This document shows, piece by piece, positions 35,163-42,767 of a DNA stretch of 58,108 nt (positions are counted from its first letter, which is position 1; every line of letters starts with the position of its first letter). A program made the translations under genes and the position numbers. The stretch is taken from the NCBI GenBank assembly GCA_024684955.1, contig JAIKWH010000016.1:1-58108 (forward strand), read 5' to 3'. The stretch comes from Pseudobutyrivibrio sp. (GTDB taxonomy: Bacteria; Bacillota; Clostridia; Lachnospirales; Lachnospiraceae). A model generated the notes under the pieces. The model was not told the origin of the DNA. It made no database searches and saw nothing but the letters and a program-made list of their open reading frames with translations.

Positions 35163-36310
35163 TCTCTTTCCCCAAATTCCATATTTTTTGAAACGCTAAG
35201 GGCCAATCCTATCTCCGACAGGAGAATGGATACTGAGGTACCACCGTAAGAAATCAAAGGTAAGGTAACACCAGTGTTTGGCATTGAATTGGTTACTACC
35301 GCAATATTTAAAATAACCTGCAAAGCAATGTGGGACATAATTCCAATACAGATAAATGACCCAAACATGTCTTTTGCATGATTAGCAATAAACAAAAGTC
35401 TGTACAAAAGCAGGATGTATAAGAGGATTACGCAAACTGCCCCAAATACTCCCAGTTCCTCGCAAATAATTGAAAAAATCATATCGTTTTGGGCCTCGGG
35501 AACAATATTCTTTTGCATACTCTCTCCCAAGCCTTTCCCAAAGAGGCCACCAGATCCAATGGCATATAAACCCTGTAGAATCTGAAATCCAGTGCCGGTC
35601 ACATATTTTTCCGGATGGAGCCAGGCATCAATACGGCCGGCTCTATATCCAGCCATGCTGATGTAAAAGACAACCACTAGCAGGCCAAGTCCGATTAGGC
35701 CTGCAAATTTCCAGTAGTTAGGTGATGCAATAAAGACCATGATAAAGGCTATTCCCAGGATAATAATGGCTGTTGAAAGGTTGTTGTAGGCAACAACAGC
35801 AAATATAGGGAATACCACTGCCAAGATTTTGATAGAGCCGCTTATTTTCCTCTGGCTCTTTGGATACAAGGCAATCAAATGGGATATATATAAAATGACT
35901 GCTACCTTTGCAATCTCTGATGGCTGCACAGAAACACCTGCGATATTGAGCCATCGAGATGAAGCATTAAGATTTGTACCTACAAAGATAACAAGTATAC
36001 AAAGGCCCAGGGCAATCAGATAAAACAAATCTGTAAATGGTCTCCACACCCTATAATCTACCTTTGCCAAAAAGGCCATACCGCAAAATCCCAAGACCGC
36101 AGCAAAGGCCTGTTTTTTTAGGTAAAAAAGAGAATCTCCCTTTTTCAAAGTGGCCGCATAGGCAGATGTGGAATAAAGCATAACAAATCCAAAGGCCAAA
36201 ATAAAAACAACTATAAACAAGAGGGTATAGTCGAAATTCAACATCTTATTAATTTTTATACGATTTTTAGCAGCACGTTTCTCGCTAACTACTCCCCCGT
36301 CTTTAACCAT
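35159..36310 (-). CDS. ftsW: Septal peptidoglycan polymerase FtsW (SEDS family)
   Basis: About ten membrane helices with SEDS motifs: ASSRWLNIAGVSVQPSEIAK near residue 120, PEAQNDMIFSIICEELG near 280, and NTGVTLPLISYGGTS near 350. It polymerises lipid II at the septum with the class B PBP of the same cluster. I favour the ATG at 36310, preceded closely by GGAGG. An in-frame TTG directly after the mraY stop (36328) is possible but adds only MTYGGY. It lies 18 bases after mraY and overlaps ftsQ. SpoVE would look similar, but the dcw position supports FtsW. Confidence 0.9.
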   Translation of the reverse strand: MVKDGGVVSEKRAAKNRIKINKMLNFDYTLLFIVVFILAFGFVMLYSTSAYAATLKKGDSLFYLKKQAFAAVLGFCGMAFLAKVDYRVWRPFTDLFYLIALGLCILVIFVGTNLNASSRWLNIAGVSVQPSEIAKVAVILYISHLIALYPKSQRKISGSIKILAVVFPIFAVVAYNNLSTAIIILGIAFIMVFIASPNYWKFAGLIGLGLLVVVFYISMAGYRAGRIDAWLHPEKYVTGTGFQILQGLYAIGSGGLFGKGLGESMQKNIVPEAQNDMIFSIICEELGVFGAVCVILLYILLLYRLLFIANHAKDMFGSFICIGIMSHIALQVILNIAVVTNSMPNTGVTLPLISYGGTSVSILLSEIGLALSVSKNMEFGERD

Positions 36311-36328
36311 GTAACCTCCATATGTCAA

Positions 36329-37276
36329 TTAAAGAAGATAATATGCAAACAGGCACAAGAAGATGGTAACTGTAGTAAATACAGCCACTACCTTTACCTC
36401 AGACCAGCCACCTAATTCATAGTGATGATGAATAGGAGCCATTCTAAAAATTCTCTTGCCGTGGGTCAGTTTAAAATATCTAACTTGTAAAATAACTGAT
36501 AGAACCTCTATCAAATATATAAATGCAATGATAATAAGGAAAAGTGGCATCTGCAGCATGTAGGCTGTGGCAGCCACAAAACCACCCAGTGCCAGGGAGC
36601 CAGTGTCACCCATAAAGACCTTGGCAGGATGGACATTGTACATCAAAAATCCGAAAAGAGCACCTATCATTACAGCGATTACAGGTGTTATATCTGACAT
36701 ATATTTGATGGAAGCAACCCCTAGGAAACCGCAAATTGCTAATGTCACCGAAGTTTCTAATCCATCCAATCCGTCAGTAAAATTCGATCCGTTAACAGTG
36801 CCTAAAACTGCAATAAATAAAATAACAATGGCAAAAAATCCCAAATCAATTCTAGCCTTAGAATAAGGGACAATCATTTCCATAGATACATCAGAAAATT
36901 TTACCATATAAAGGGCAAAGCCTGAGGTGACTAAAATCTGTCCTAGCATCTTCTGCCATGCCTTTAGTCCATCAGAACTTTTCTTTAAAGCCTTGATTAA
37001 ATCATCGATAAATCCAATAATTCCAAATCCCAGTGTGACAAGAATTATAGGAAGGGCATGAGGAATTGTCCTTGCAAAATAAAATCCACATAGGGCAAAG
37101 GATATCAGAATCATCACACCTCCCATAGAAGGAGTACCGTTTTTCTTTGCATGTTCCTTTATGTATTCCCTCTCTGTGTTTCCCATCTTAAGTCTGCGCA
37201 GGATAGGAATACAAATAGGGGCAAGAATCAAAACAATAAAAAAGGCTATAAGCATAGGTAAAAATACATCAAACAT
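36329..37276 (-). CDS. mraY: Phospho-N-acetylmuramoyl-pentapeptide transferase (MraY)
   Basis: 315 residues with about ten membrane helices. Family motifs are KKNGTPSMGGVMIL near residue 45, the metal-binding FGIIGFIDDLIKALKK near 85, GSNFTDGLDGLETSVT near 165 and FRMAPIHHHYELGGW near 280. It makes lipid I from UDP-MurNAc-pentapeptide and undecaprenyl phosphate. It lies between the class B PBP gene and ftsW. The Mur ligase genes that usually neighbour mraY (murF, murD) are absent. Confidence 0.95.
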   Translation of the reverse strand: MFDVFLPMLIAFFIVLILAPICIPILRRLKMGNTEREYIKEHAKKNGTPSMGGVMILISFALCGFYFARTIPHALPIILVTLGFGIIGFIDDLIKALKKSSDGLKAWQKMLGQILVTSGFALYMVKFSDVSMEMIVPYSKARIDLGFFAIVILFIAVLGTVNGSNFTDGLDGLETSVTLAICGFLGVASIKYMSDITPVIAVMIGALFGFLMYNVHPAKVFMGDTGSLALGGFVAATAYMLQMPLFLIIIAFIYLIEVLSVILQVRYFKLTHGKRIFRMAPIHHHYELGGWSEVKVVAVFTTVTIFLCLFAYYLL

Positions 37277-37302
37277 TTTAAAACTCCAATTCTATAATAA
37301 TT

Positions 37303-39360
37303 CTAATTAGTCAGTTCCTCTGTCTCGTCCACCTCAACCTCTGGAGTGGCTGTAGGATCCGCTGTGGAAGCCTCTCCCTCAGGAGTGTCCTCTGTGCTAC
37401 CCTCTTCTGCAGTAGAGGTATTAGATGTAGCAGCTTCTGTCAGAGCATCTGCCGCAGCAGCCTCCTCTTCCTCGGTCATGTCTGACTCCACTCCCATGTA
37501 AGGGAGAATCTGAGAGAAAATATTGTGACAAATCTCCTGGGCAAAACTAGAGTGGGCCTGATTGTCTCCAACAGCACCTGTACCTGGCTCATCTACAATA
37601 ACATACACAACCACCTGTGGGTCTTCTACTGGGGCAAAACCAATAAAGGAAACCAGGTATTTGTGGTTGCCACGAGGCAATTTCTCGGCGGTACCTGTTT
37701 TACCACCGATTCTATATCCCTCCACTCCTGCAGTATGTCCGGTACCATCAGATACAACATACTCCAGGTAGGATTTCAGCATATTTCCTGTCTCATCAGA
37801 AACAGTCCTCTTTAAAACAGTAGGCTCTATCTCTTCCACTGTGTTGCCATTGGCATCGGTAATTTTTGTCACAAGATGAGGCTCATAGAGGTAGCCTCCA
37901 TTGATCAAGGAGCAAAAGCCGCTGGCCAACTGAATCATGGTTGTATTAAAGTTTTGCCCAAAGGAATTGGTAGCAAGGTTAATAGAGGAATTCAAATCCT
38001 GGTTTGAATAGATAAGGCCTGCTGTGCTGGCCTCGCCTGGCAAATCAATCCCCGTCTTTTGGCCAAATCCAAAAACTGACTGGTATTTGGCAAAGGCGTC
38101 AGGACCTATGGCCCTAACCATCTGCATCAAAGCGTCGTTGCAAGAATTTGAAAGGGCATCTGCAATAGTCTGTGTCCCATGTCCACCCTTTTTATAAGCA
38201 GTACATTTAACCAGTTTGGGATAGCCGGAAATCATTTCTCCACCATCGCAAAAATAAGTCTCATTACCAGTAAGAGCACCTGTCTCCAGTCCCATCGCCA
38301 CAGTAAATGGCTTGAAAGTAGAACCAGGCTCGTAAGTGTATGTGGTGGTAAAATTCTGCCAGATCTTATTTAAGGCATCCATCTTTTGCTCTTCGTCCAG
38401 AGTCTCAAGATCAGCCTCTGAATAATATGCAGACAGATCTCTAGGATTGTTCAAATCAAAAGTAGGATACTGGGCCATGGCCAAAACCTGGCCATTGTTA
38501 GGATTCATAACAAGGACCGCTGTGTGAAGAGAACCAAAAGCCTCTGGCTCATCTGGATGGTCGGCATTGTATGTCTCCATGGTCTTAGCATTCCAATCTG
38601 CTATTTCCTTTTCTACTATAGTTTGAATATTCGCATCCAATGAGAGAATCAGGTTGTTTCCATTGGTGGCATCAATTGTGGTCTGCTCCAGGCTGGAGTC
38701 AGAATTCAAATAACCATATGTACGTCCATTGACTCCGTTTAAGATGTTGGAATATTTGTTTTCCAGTCCAATGACTCCCACATTACCAGATGAGGCATAG
38801 CCGATTGTGGCTGCAGCCAGGCTGCCATATGGATACTGTCTCACATACTCTTTTTCAAACCAGATTCCATACACCTTGCCCTTGTACTCTTCGCTGGCCT
38901 TTAATTCCTCAAAAGCAGCCATCTCCTCATAGGAAACTTTTTTAGCCAGTTTTATATATTGAGAAGTTGGGTTGTCAGCAAGTTTTTCCTTTATAGTGCT
39001 GGCCTCGATCTCCTGAAAGCAGGAGGTGATAGCTCGCACTGTGGTATCAATATGTTTATCGTTAGCATTTAATACCTTACAATCCAAAATTACATTATAT
39101 ACATCCACGCTGGTAGCCAGCACAGTGCCTCTGGCATCTACTATATCTCCCCTCTGAAAAGGAATGATAGTGGAATCATAATCCTGCTGAGACAAGACGA
39201 TTTTTTCATAGTAATCTCCGCTTGTGTACTGGATGTACATAATGCGGCCTATCAGTACAACAAAAAGAATGCAAACACCTCCATATACTAGCCAGAGCTT
39301 GCGTTGCATTCTTTTTAATAATTTATTTTTTATTTTTGATTTCTTTTTCTGTTGTTTCAT
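37303..39360 (-). CDS. Class B penicillin-binding protein (FtsI/SpoVD type)
   Basis: 685 residues. One N-terminal membrane helix (about 18-38), a dimerisation domain (IVDARGTVLATSVDVYNV), then a transpeptidase domain with active-site SxxK in YEPGSTFKPFTVAMG near residue 345, SxN in SNSCNDALMQ near 400 and KTG in YRIGGKTGTAEKLPRG near 560. It cross-links septal peptidoglycan with FtsW. No PASTA domain is present; the last 60 residues are a low-complexity acidic Thr/Glu/Ala tail. Gene order (ftsL before, mraY after) indicates the vegetative division PBP, although SpoVD-like paralogs look alike. It overlaps ftsL by four bases. Confidence 0.92.
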   Translation of the reverse strand: MKQQKKKSKIKNKLLKRMQRKLWLVYGGVCILFVVLIGRIMYIQYTSGDYYEKIVLSQQDYDSTIIPFQRGDIVDARGTVLATSVDVYNVILDCKVLNANDKHIDTTVRAITSCFQEIEASTIKEKLADNPTSQYIKLAKKVSYEEMAAFEELKASEEYKGKVYGIWFEKEYVRQYPYGSLAAATIGYASSGNVGVIGLENKYSNILNGVNGRTYGYLNSDSSLEQTTIDATNGNNLILSLDANIQTIVEKEIADWNAKTMETYNADHPDEPEAFGSLHTAVLVMNPNNGQVLAMAQYPTFDLNNPRDLSAYYSEADLETLDEEQKMDALNKIWQNFTTTYTYEPGSTFKPFTVAMGLETGALTGNETYFCDGGEMISGYPKLVKCTAYKKGGHGTQTIADALSNSCNDALMQMVRAIGPDAFAKYQSVFGFGQKTGIDLPGEASTAGLIYSNQDLNSSINLATNSFGQNFNTTMIQLASGFCSLINGGYLYEPHLVTKITDANGNTVEEIEPTVLKRTVSDETGNMLKSYLEYVVSDGTGHTAGVEGYRIGGKTGTAEKLPRGNHKYLVSFIGFAPVEDPQVVVYVIVDEPGTGAVGDNQAHSSFAQEICHNIFSQILPYMGVESDMTEEEEAAAADALTEAATSNTSTAEEGSTEDTPEGEASTADPTATPEVEVDETEELTN

Positions 39361-39848
39361 TTTGATGGTATATCCCTGTATTGGCTCATGTAGTCTGAAC
39401 CGCCTACATTATAATACACTATTTGGCTGCTAGTTGCATATACCATTCCAAGTTCATTTATTGCTTTATCCTTTATTTCTGTAAGGTTGGTAGTTGTGGC
39501 AATTCTGCTCTCAGCCGCCTTGTTGTCTGCATTTACAGTAGCAAGTTGGCTCTCTAATGTAGCAATCTGATTCATTCTCTCAGTAACCATAGTCTGCATA
39601 GATACATAACCTACAAACAGGAATACAGCAACAATAATTGCAGAAATCATGTAAGCAGTAAGCAAGCGATTGCTTCTAAGTTCTCTGACGTTTCTTCTGT
39701 CAGTAATCTTCTGCTTTCTTAAAAGCTCATCTCTTTTCTCCTGCTCTCTCTGCTCTCTAGTAGGAAGATTTCTGGCTGGTCTATAATTTACTTTTGTCTG
39801 TCTAACAACGTTTCCGTCGCTGTAATAATAGTCTCTTAATTCCTGCAT
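39357..39848 (-). CDS. ftsL: FtsL-like cell-division protein
   Basis: 163 residues. A highly charged cytoplasmic N-terminus (about 1-60), one membrane helix (TAYMISAIIVAVFLFVGYVS, about 64-84) and a following heptad-like coiled coil (MNQIATLESQLATVNADNKA). This is the septum-initiator/FtsL topology. Position between rsmH and the class B PBP is the usual site of ftsL. Sequence identity in this family is low, so the call rests on topology and order. Its end overlaps the PBP start. Confidence 0.8.
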   Translation of the reverse strand: MQELRDYYYSDGNVVRQTKVNYRPARNLPTREQREQEKRDELLRKQKITDRRNVRELRSNRLLTAYMISAIIVAVFLFVGYVSMQTMVTERMNQIATLESQLATVNADNKAAESRIATTTNLTEIKDKAINELGMVYATSSQIVYYNVGGSDYMSQYRDIPSK

Positions 39849-39874
39849 AACTAGTTACCTCAAGTGATAATTTA

Positions 39875-40810
39875 TTAGCCTCTCTCAAAAACTCTAAGTT
39901 TTGCGCTTTTTGATCTGGAATTTGCTTCCAGTTCCTCTTCGGATGGGAGAATTGGTTTTCTTGTAATTACCCTGCCCTTTGGCTTTTTACCGCAAACACA
40001 AACTGGAAAATCCGGTGGGCATGTGCAAGGGTTTTCATTTCTTTTAAATGCCAACTTTGTAATCCTGTCCTCCAGGGAGTGGAAAGTGATAATGCAAAGC
40101 CTGCCACCTGGATTCAGTAATTCAATCATGTCATCAATGTGGTCTTCCAAAACTGTCAATTCCCTGTTTAATTCAATCCTAAGGGCTTGGTATGTCCTCT
40201 TTGATGGATGACCCTGGCCTACCTGGGCTTTTTTAGGAATGCTCTCAGCAATGATTTTATTTAACTGACCTGCTGTAAGGATTGGAGCACTCTCTCTTGC
40301 CTTTACAATGTTTTTGACAATCTGTTTTGAATATTTCTCCTCACCGTATGTGAATAGGACTCTGGTCAAATCCTCAGGAGCATAATTGTTTATGATGTCT
40401 GCTGCTGTCTGTGGATTGTCCTTGTCCATTCTCATATCAAGAGGAGCATCCTCAACCCTGTATGTAAAACCTCTGTCTGCCTCGTCTAATTGGAAGGAAG
40501 AAACTCCCAGGTCCAGCATGATGCCGTCCACCTTTTTCACTCCCTGCTCCAGCAGTCTTTCTTTCATAAATTCATAATTGCTATGAATCTCTGTGACCTT
40601 GTCAGCAAATGGGGCAAGTCTCTCTCCCGCTGCCTTTAGGGCGTCTGTGTCCTGGTCAAATCCATATAGGTGACCGCTGTCCAGCCTTTTTGCTATCTCA
40701 AAGGAATGTCCCCCACCCCCAAGAGTGCCATCAACATAAATCCCATCAGGCTTAATATTCAAATTTTCAATTGTCTCCTGTAGGAGAACTGAATAATGAT
40801 TAAATTCCAT
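39875..40810 (-). CDS. rsmH: 16S rRNA (cytosine-1402-N4) methyltransferase (RsmH/MraW)
   Basis: 311 residues. The SAM site is [19 protein letters not shown] near residue 25. [19 protein letters not shown] near 100, APLDMRMD near 125 and [15 protein letters not shown] near 240 are family motifs. It methylates N4 of C1402 in 16S rRNA. It begins one base after the mraZ stop, the standard first pair of a dcw cluster. [17 protein letters not shown] stretch near the C-terminus contains four cysteines, common in the family. Confidence 0.96.
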   Translation of the reverse strand: MEFNHYSVLLQETIENLNIKPDGIYVDGTLGGGGHSFEIAKRLDSGHLYGFDQDTDALKAAGERLAPFADKVTEIHSNYEFMKERLLEQGVKKVDGIMLDLGVSSFQLDEADRGFTYRVEDAPLDMRMDKDNPQTAADIINNYAPEDLTRVLFTYGEEKYSKQIVKNIVKARESAPILTAGQLNKIIAESIPKKAQVGQGHPSKRTYQALRIELNRELTVLEDHIDDMIELLNPGGRLCIITFHSLEDRITKLAFKRNENPCTCPPDFPVCVCGKKPKGRVITRKPILPSEEELEANSRSKSAKLRVFERG

Positions 40811-40811
40811 A

Positions 40812-41243
40812 TTAGATTCCTAGGCCAAGTTCAGCCATGTGCTCAGCGATCTCATCCATGTCGTCGTAGGTGCCTTCCTCATTCCAACGGTCCTTAGACC
40901 AGATTTCAATTCGGTTGAGAACACCAACTGACACGATTTCTTTATCAATTCCTGCATATTCTTTTAGGTTGGCAGGAATCAGTGCTCTGCCCTGCTTGTC
41001 TATATCAATTTCAGCAGCGCCTGCAAAGAAGAATCTGGAGAATTTTCTGGCATCTTTTGTAGTGCGAGGTATCTCTCTAAATTTCTCCTCGATGGTTTTC
41101 CACTCGCTCATAGGATAAACGAAGAGGCATCCATCCAAGCCTTTGGTGGCTACGAAATGATCTCCCAATTGTTCACGAAACTTGGCAGGCATAATAAGAC
41201 GGTTTTTGCCGTCTATATTGTGACTGTACTCACCCATGAACAT
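40812..41243 (-). CDS. mraZ: Transcriptional regulator MraZ
   Basis: 143 residues with two copies of the SpoVT/AbrB-like MraZ repeat; the DxxxR-type motifs are in [18 protein letters not shown] and [19 protein letters not shown]. MraZ forms a ring-shaped oligomer that binds tandem repeats before its own operon and represses it. Here four about-10-bp repeats of AAAGTGG type lie directly upstream (41272-41313), just downstream of a good promoter. It is the first gene of the reduced dcw cluster. The RBS is AGGAGGAAG. Confidence 0.96.
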   Translation of the reverse strand: MFMGEYSHNIDGKNRLIMPAKFREQLGDHFVATKGLDGCLFVYPMSEWKTIEEKFREIPRTTKDARKFSRFFFAGAAEIDIDKQGRALIPANLKEYAGIDKEIVSVGVLNRIEIWSKDRWNEEGTYDDMDEIAEHMAELGLGI

Positions 41244-41271
41244 TTGGCCGCTTCCTCCTAACTAGTGAAAT

Positions 41272-41313
41272 CTACCACTTTGTGACACTTTTCTACCACT
41301 TTCCTCCACTTTT
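41272..41313 (-). promoter_or_regulatory. MraZ-box operator: four direct repeats
   Basis: On the minus strand four consecutive units read AAAAGTGGAGG, AAAGTGGTAG, AAAAGTGTCAC and AAAGTGGTAG, a 10-11-bp period, that is one helical turn. Tandem GTGG-type repeats at this spacing are the known MraZ recognition pattern. They lie at or just after the expected transcription start and 30 bases before mraZ, so binding should repress mraZ and the dcw genes. Confidence 0.8.
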
Positions 41314-41319
41314 AACTAC

Positions 41320-41348
41320 ATTCTACTCTATTTACCTCCCACTGGCAA
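41320..41348 (-). promoter_or_regulatory. Sigma-A-type promoter of the dcw cluster
   Basis: On the minus strand TTGCCA (41343-41348) and TAGAAT (41320-41325) are separated by exactly 17 bases. Transcription would start near 41313, at the edge of the MraZ boxes. A further TTTTCCTCCACT-like copy near 41402-41416 lies upstream and could be an additional MraZ half-site or chance. Confidence 0.65.
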
Positions 41349-41440
41349 GCCTTTCAGTGTGAAAAAATGGTGATTTTACAAGGTTTTTTCGACTTATAAC
41401 TTTAGTGGAGGAAAATCCCACAATAATTGATGACAAAAAA

Positions 41441-41486
41441 ATAAAGCCAGGCAAAGCAGCTTATTTCTGCTTTGTCTGGCTTTATT
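41441..41486 (-). terminator. Rho-independent terminator after lgt
   Basis: AAAGCCAGGCAAAGCAG pairs with CTGCTTTGTCTGGCTTT across a short loop, a 17-bp stem with one wobble pair, and the minus-strand side runs into TTATTTTTTTG. It lies 25 bases after the lgt stop and insulates lgt from the dcw promoter. Confidence 0.9.
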
Positions 41487-41510
41487 TATTTATCACTGAT
41501 TCAGTTAATT

Positions 41511-42377
41511 TTACTCTTTTTCTGGCTGGTTAATCTTTAGAAAGTAAATAAAGAGTCCGCATCCCAATACTACAAGGAGGGCTGCAAGGCACTGAGAAAC
41601 AGCCATATTGCTGCCCCAGATTTTTAACTGGTCTGTCCTAAGACCCTCAATCCAAAAACGTCCTGCCCCGTATCCTGCCAGGTATGTAAAGAATATTTGA
41701 CCGTCAAATTTCTTGCCCTTTCTGCTGGCAAGCATAATAATCAGTAGCCCCAAATTCCAAAGAGACTCATAGAGGAATGTAGGATGTACTGAAATAAATG
41801 TGGTGCCATTGATTTCTACCAGATGGGCCAACATTTCTGCTGTAACATCTGACTGAGACCTAATTGCATCTATTGGCAAAAGCATTGCAAACAATCCATC
41901 AGAATATTGGCCAAAGGCCTCCCTGTTAAAGAAGTTGCCCCAGCGGCCAAATATCTGTCCTATCACAACTCCAAATATGGCCACGTCCAAAACCTTAAGA
42001 AAACTCAAAGACTTGACCTTGGTAAAAATAAAGACTGTAAGGATACCAGCCAAGACTCCTCCGTAAATTGCAAGACCGCCCTGCCTTATATTAAATATAG
42101 AAAGCAGATTGTCCTTGTAACTATCCCAGGAAAAAGCCACATAATAAAGCCTAGCTCCTATCACTCCCACGATGATTGTTATAAGGGCCATGTCGAGAAT
42201 GGTGTCCTCATTGAGGCCTACCCTCTTAGACTCCTTTAGTATAAAACTCACTCCAACTAGCATCCCAATTGCAATAATAACCCCATAAAATGCAATGGTA
42301 AAACCTCCTATGGAGAAGGTTTTACCAACATTATCCAGAGTAATATGCAAATTAGGAAAAATAATACTGTTTTCCAA
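41511..42377 (-). CDS. lgt: Prolipoprotein diacylglyceryl transferase (Lgt)
   Basis: 288 residues with about seven membrane helices. The Lgt signature is GRWGNFFNREAFGQY near residue 145, and the conserved HPTFLYESLWNLG segment near 205 follows. The enzyme attaches diacylglycerol to the lipobox cysteine of prelipoproteins, which include four lipoproteins encoded in this window. The start appears to be TTG about ten bases after GGAG; the N-terminal residues before the first helix are poorly conserved. It lies 17 bases after the PilZ gene and is followed by a strong terminator. Confidence 0.95.
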   Translation of the reverse strand: MENSIIFPNLHITLDNVGKTFSIGGFTIAFYGVIIAIGMLVGVSFILKESKRVGLNEDTILDMALITIIVGVIGARLYYVAFSWDSYKDNLLSIFNIRQGGLAIYGGVLAGILTVFIFTKVKSLSFLKVLDVAIFGVVIGQIFGRWGNFFNREAFGQYSDGLFAMLLPIDAIRSQSDVTAEMLAHLVEINGTTFISVHPTFLYESLWNLGLLIIMLASRKGKKFDGQIFFTYLAGYGAGRFWIEGLRTDQLKIWGSNMAVSQCLAALLVVLGCGLFIYFLKINQPEKE

Positions 42378-42394
42378 AATTATGCCACTCCAAC

Positions 42395-42742
42395 TTATTC
42401 AACATCATTAAACAACTGATAGATCTCAATTTTGAGAGCATCGGTATCAGTCATTCCCACAAATATACATCCGTACTCATAGGTGTCATCATCAATCTTG
42501 TTTACACGGACTACCTTAAAGACTGTATCAATAGTTTCCTTTGTCCAGATTTGAATCCTTGCATCAAAGCAAGCCCCCTCTGAAAACTCAACGCCAGAAG
42601 CCCTGAAAGCCAAACCTGACTTTGAGATGTTTGTAACGTCAACATCTACATACTTTACAGTTGTAACCTTTGGCTCATCAATTCTTTCAATCTCGACTTT
42701 GACATTTATGTCCAGTCTTTTTGCTCTTCTCTTTTCTTCCAT
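42395..42742 (-). CDS. PilZ-domain protein
   Basis: About 115 residues from the ATG at 42742, which has GGGAGG ten bases upstream; a start at 42766 is also open. The PilZ pattern is visible: the RxxxR-type motif in EEKRRAKRLDI at the N-terminus and the (D/N)xSxxG motif in VTNISKSGLAF near residue 50, followed by a beta-barrel-like region. PilZ domains bind cyclic di-GMP; the two motifs needed are present. It stands alone with no catalytic domain, between pheT and lgt, and could respond to cyclases such as the one at 3445-4584. Confidence 0.8.
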   Translation of the reverse strand: MEEKRRAKRLDINVKVEIERIDEPKVTTVKYVDVDVTNISKSGLAFRASGVEFSEGACFDARIQIWTKETIDTVFKVVRVNKIDDDTYEYGCIFVGMTDTDALKIEIYQLFNDVE

Positions 42743-42767
42743 TGATCCCAGTCCTCCCGAATACATT

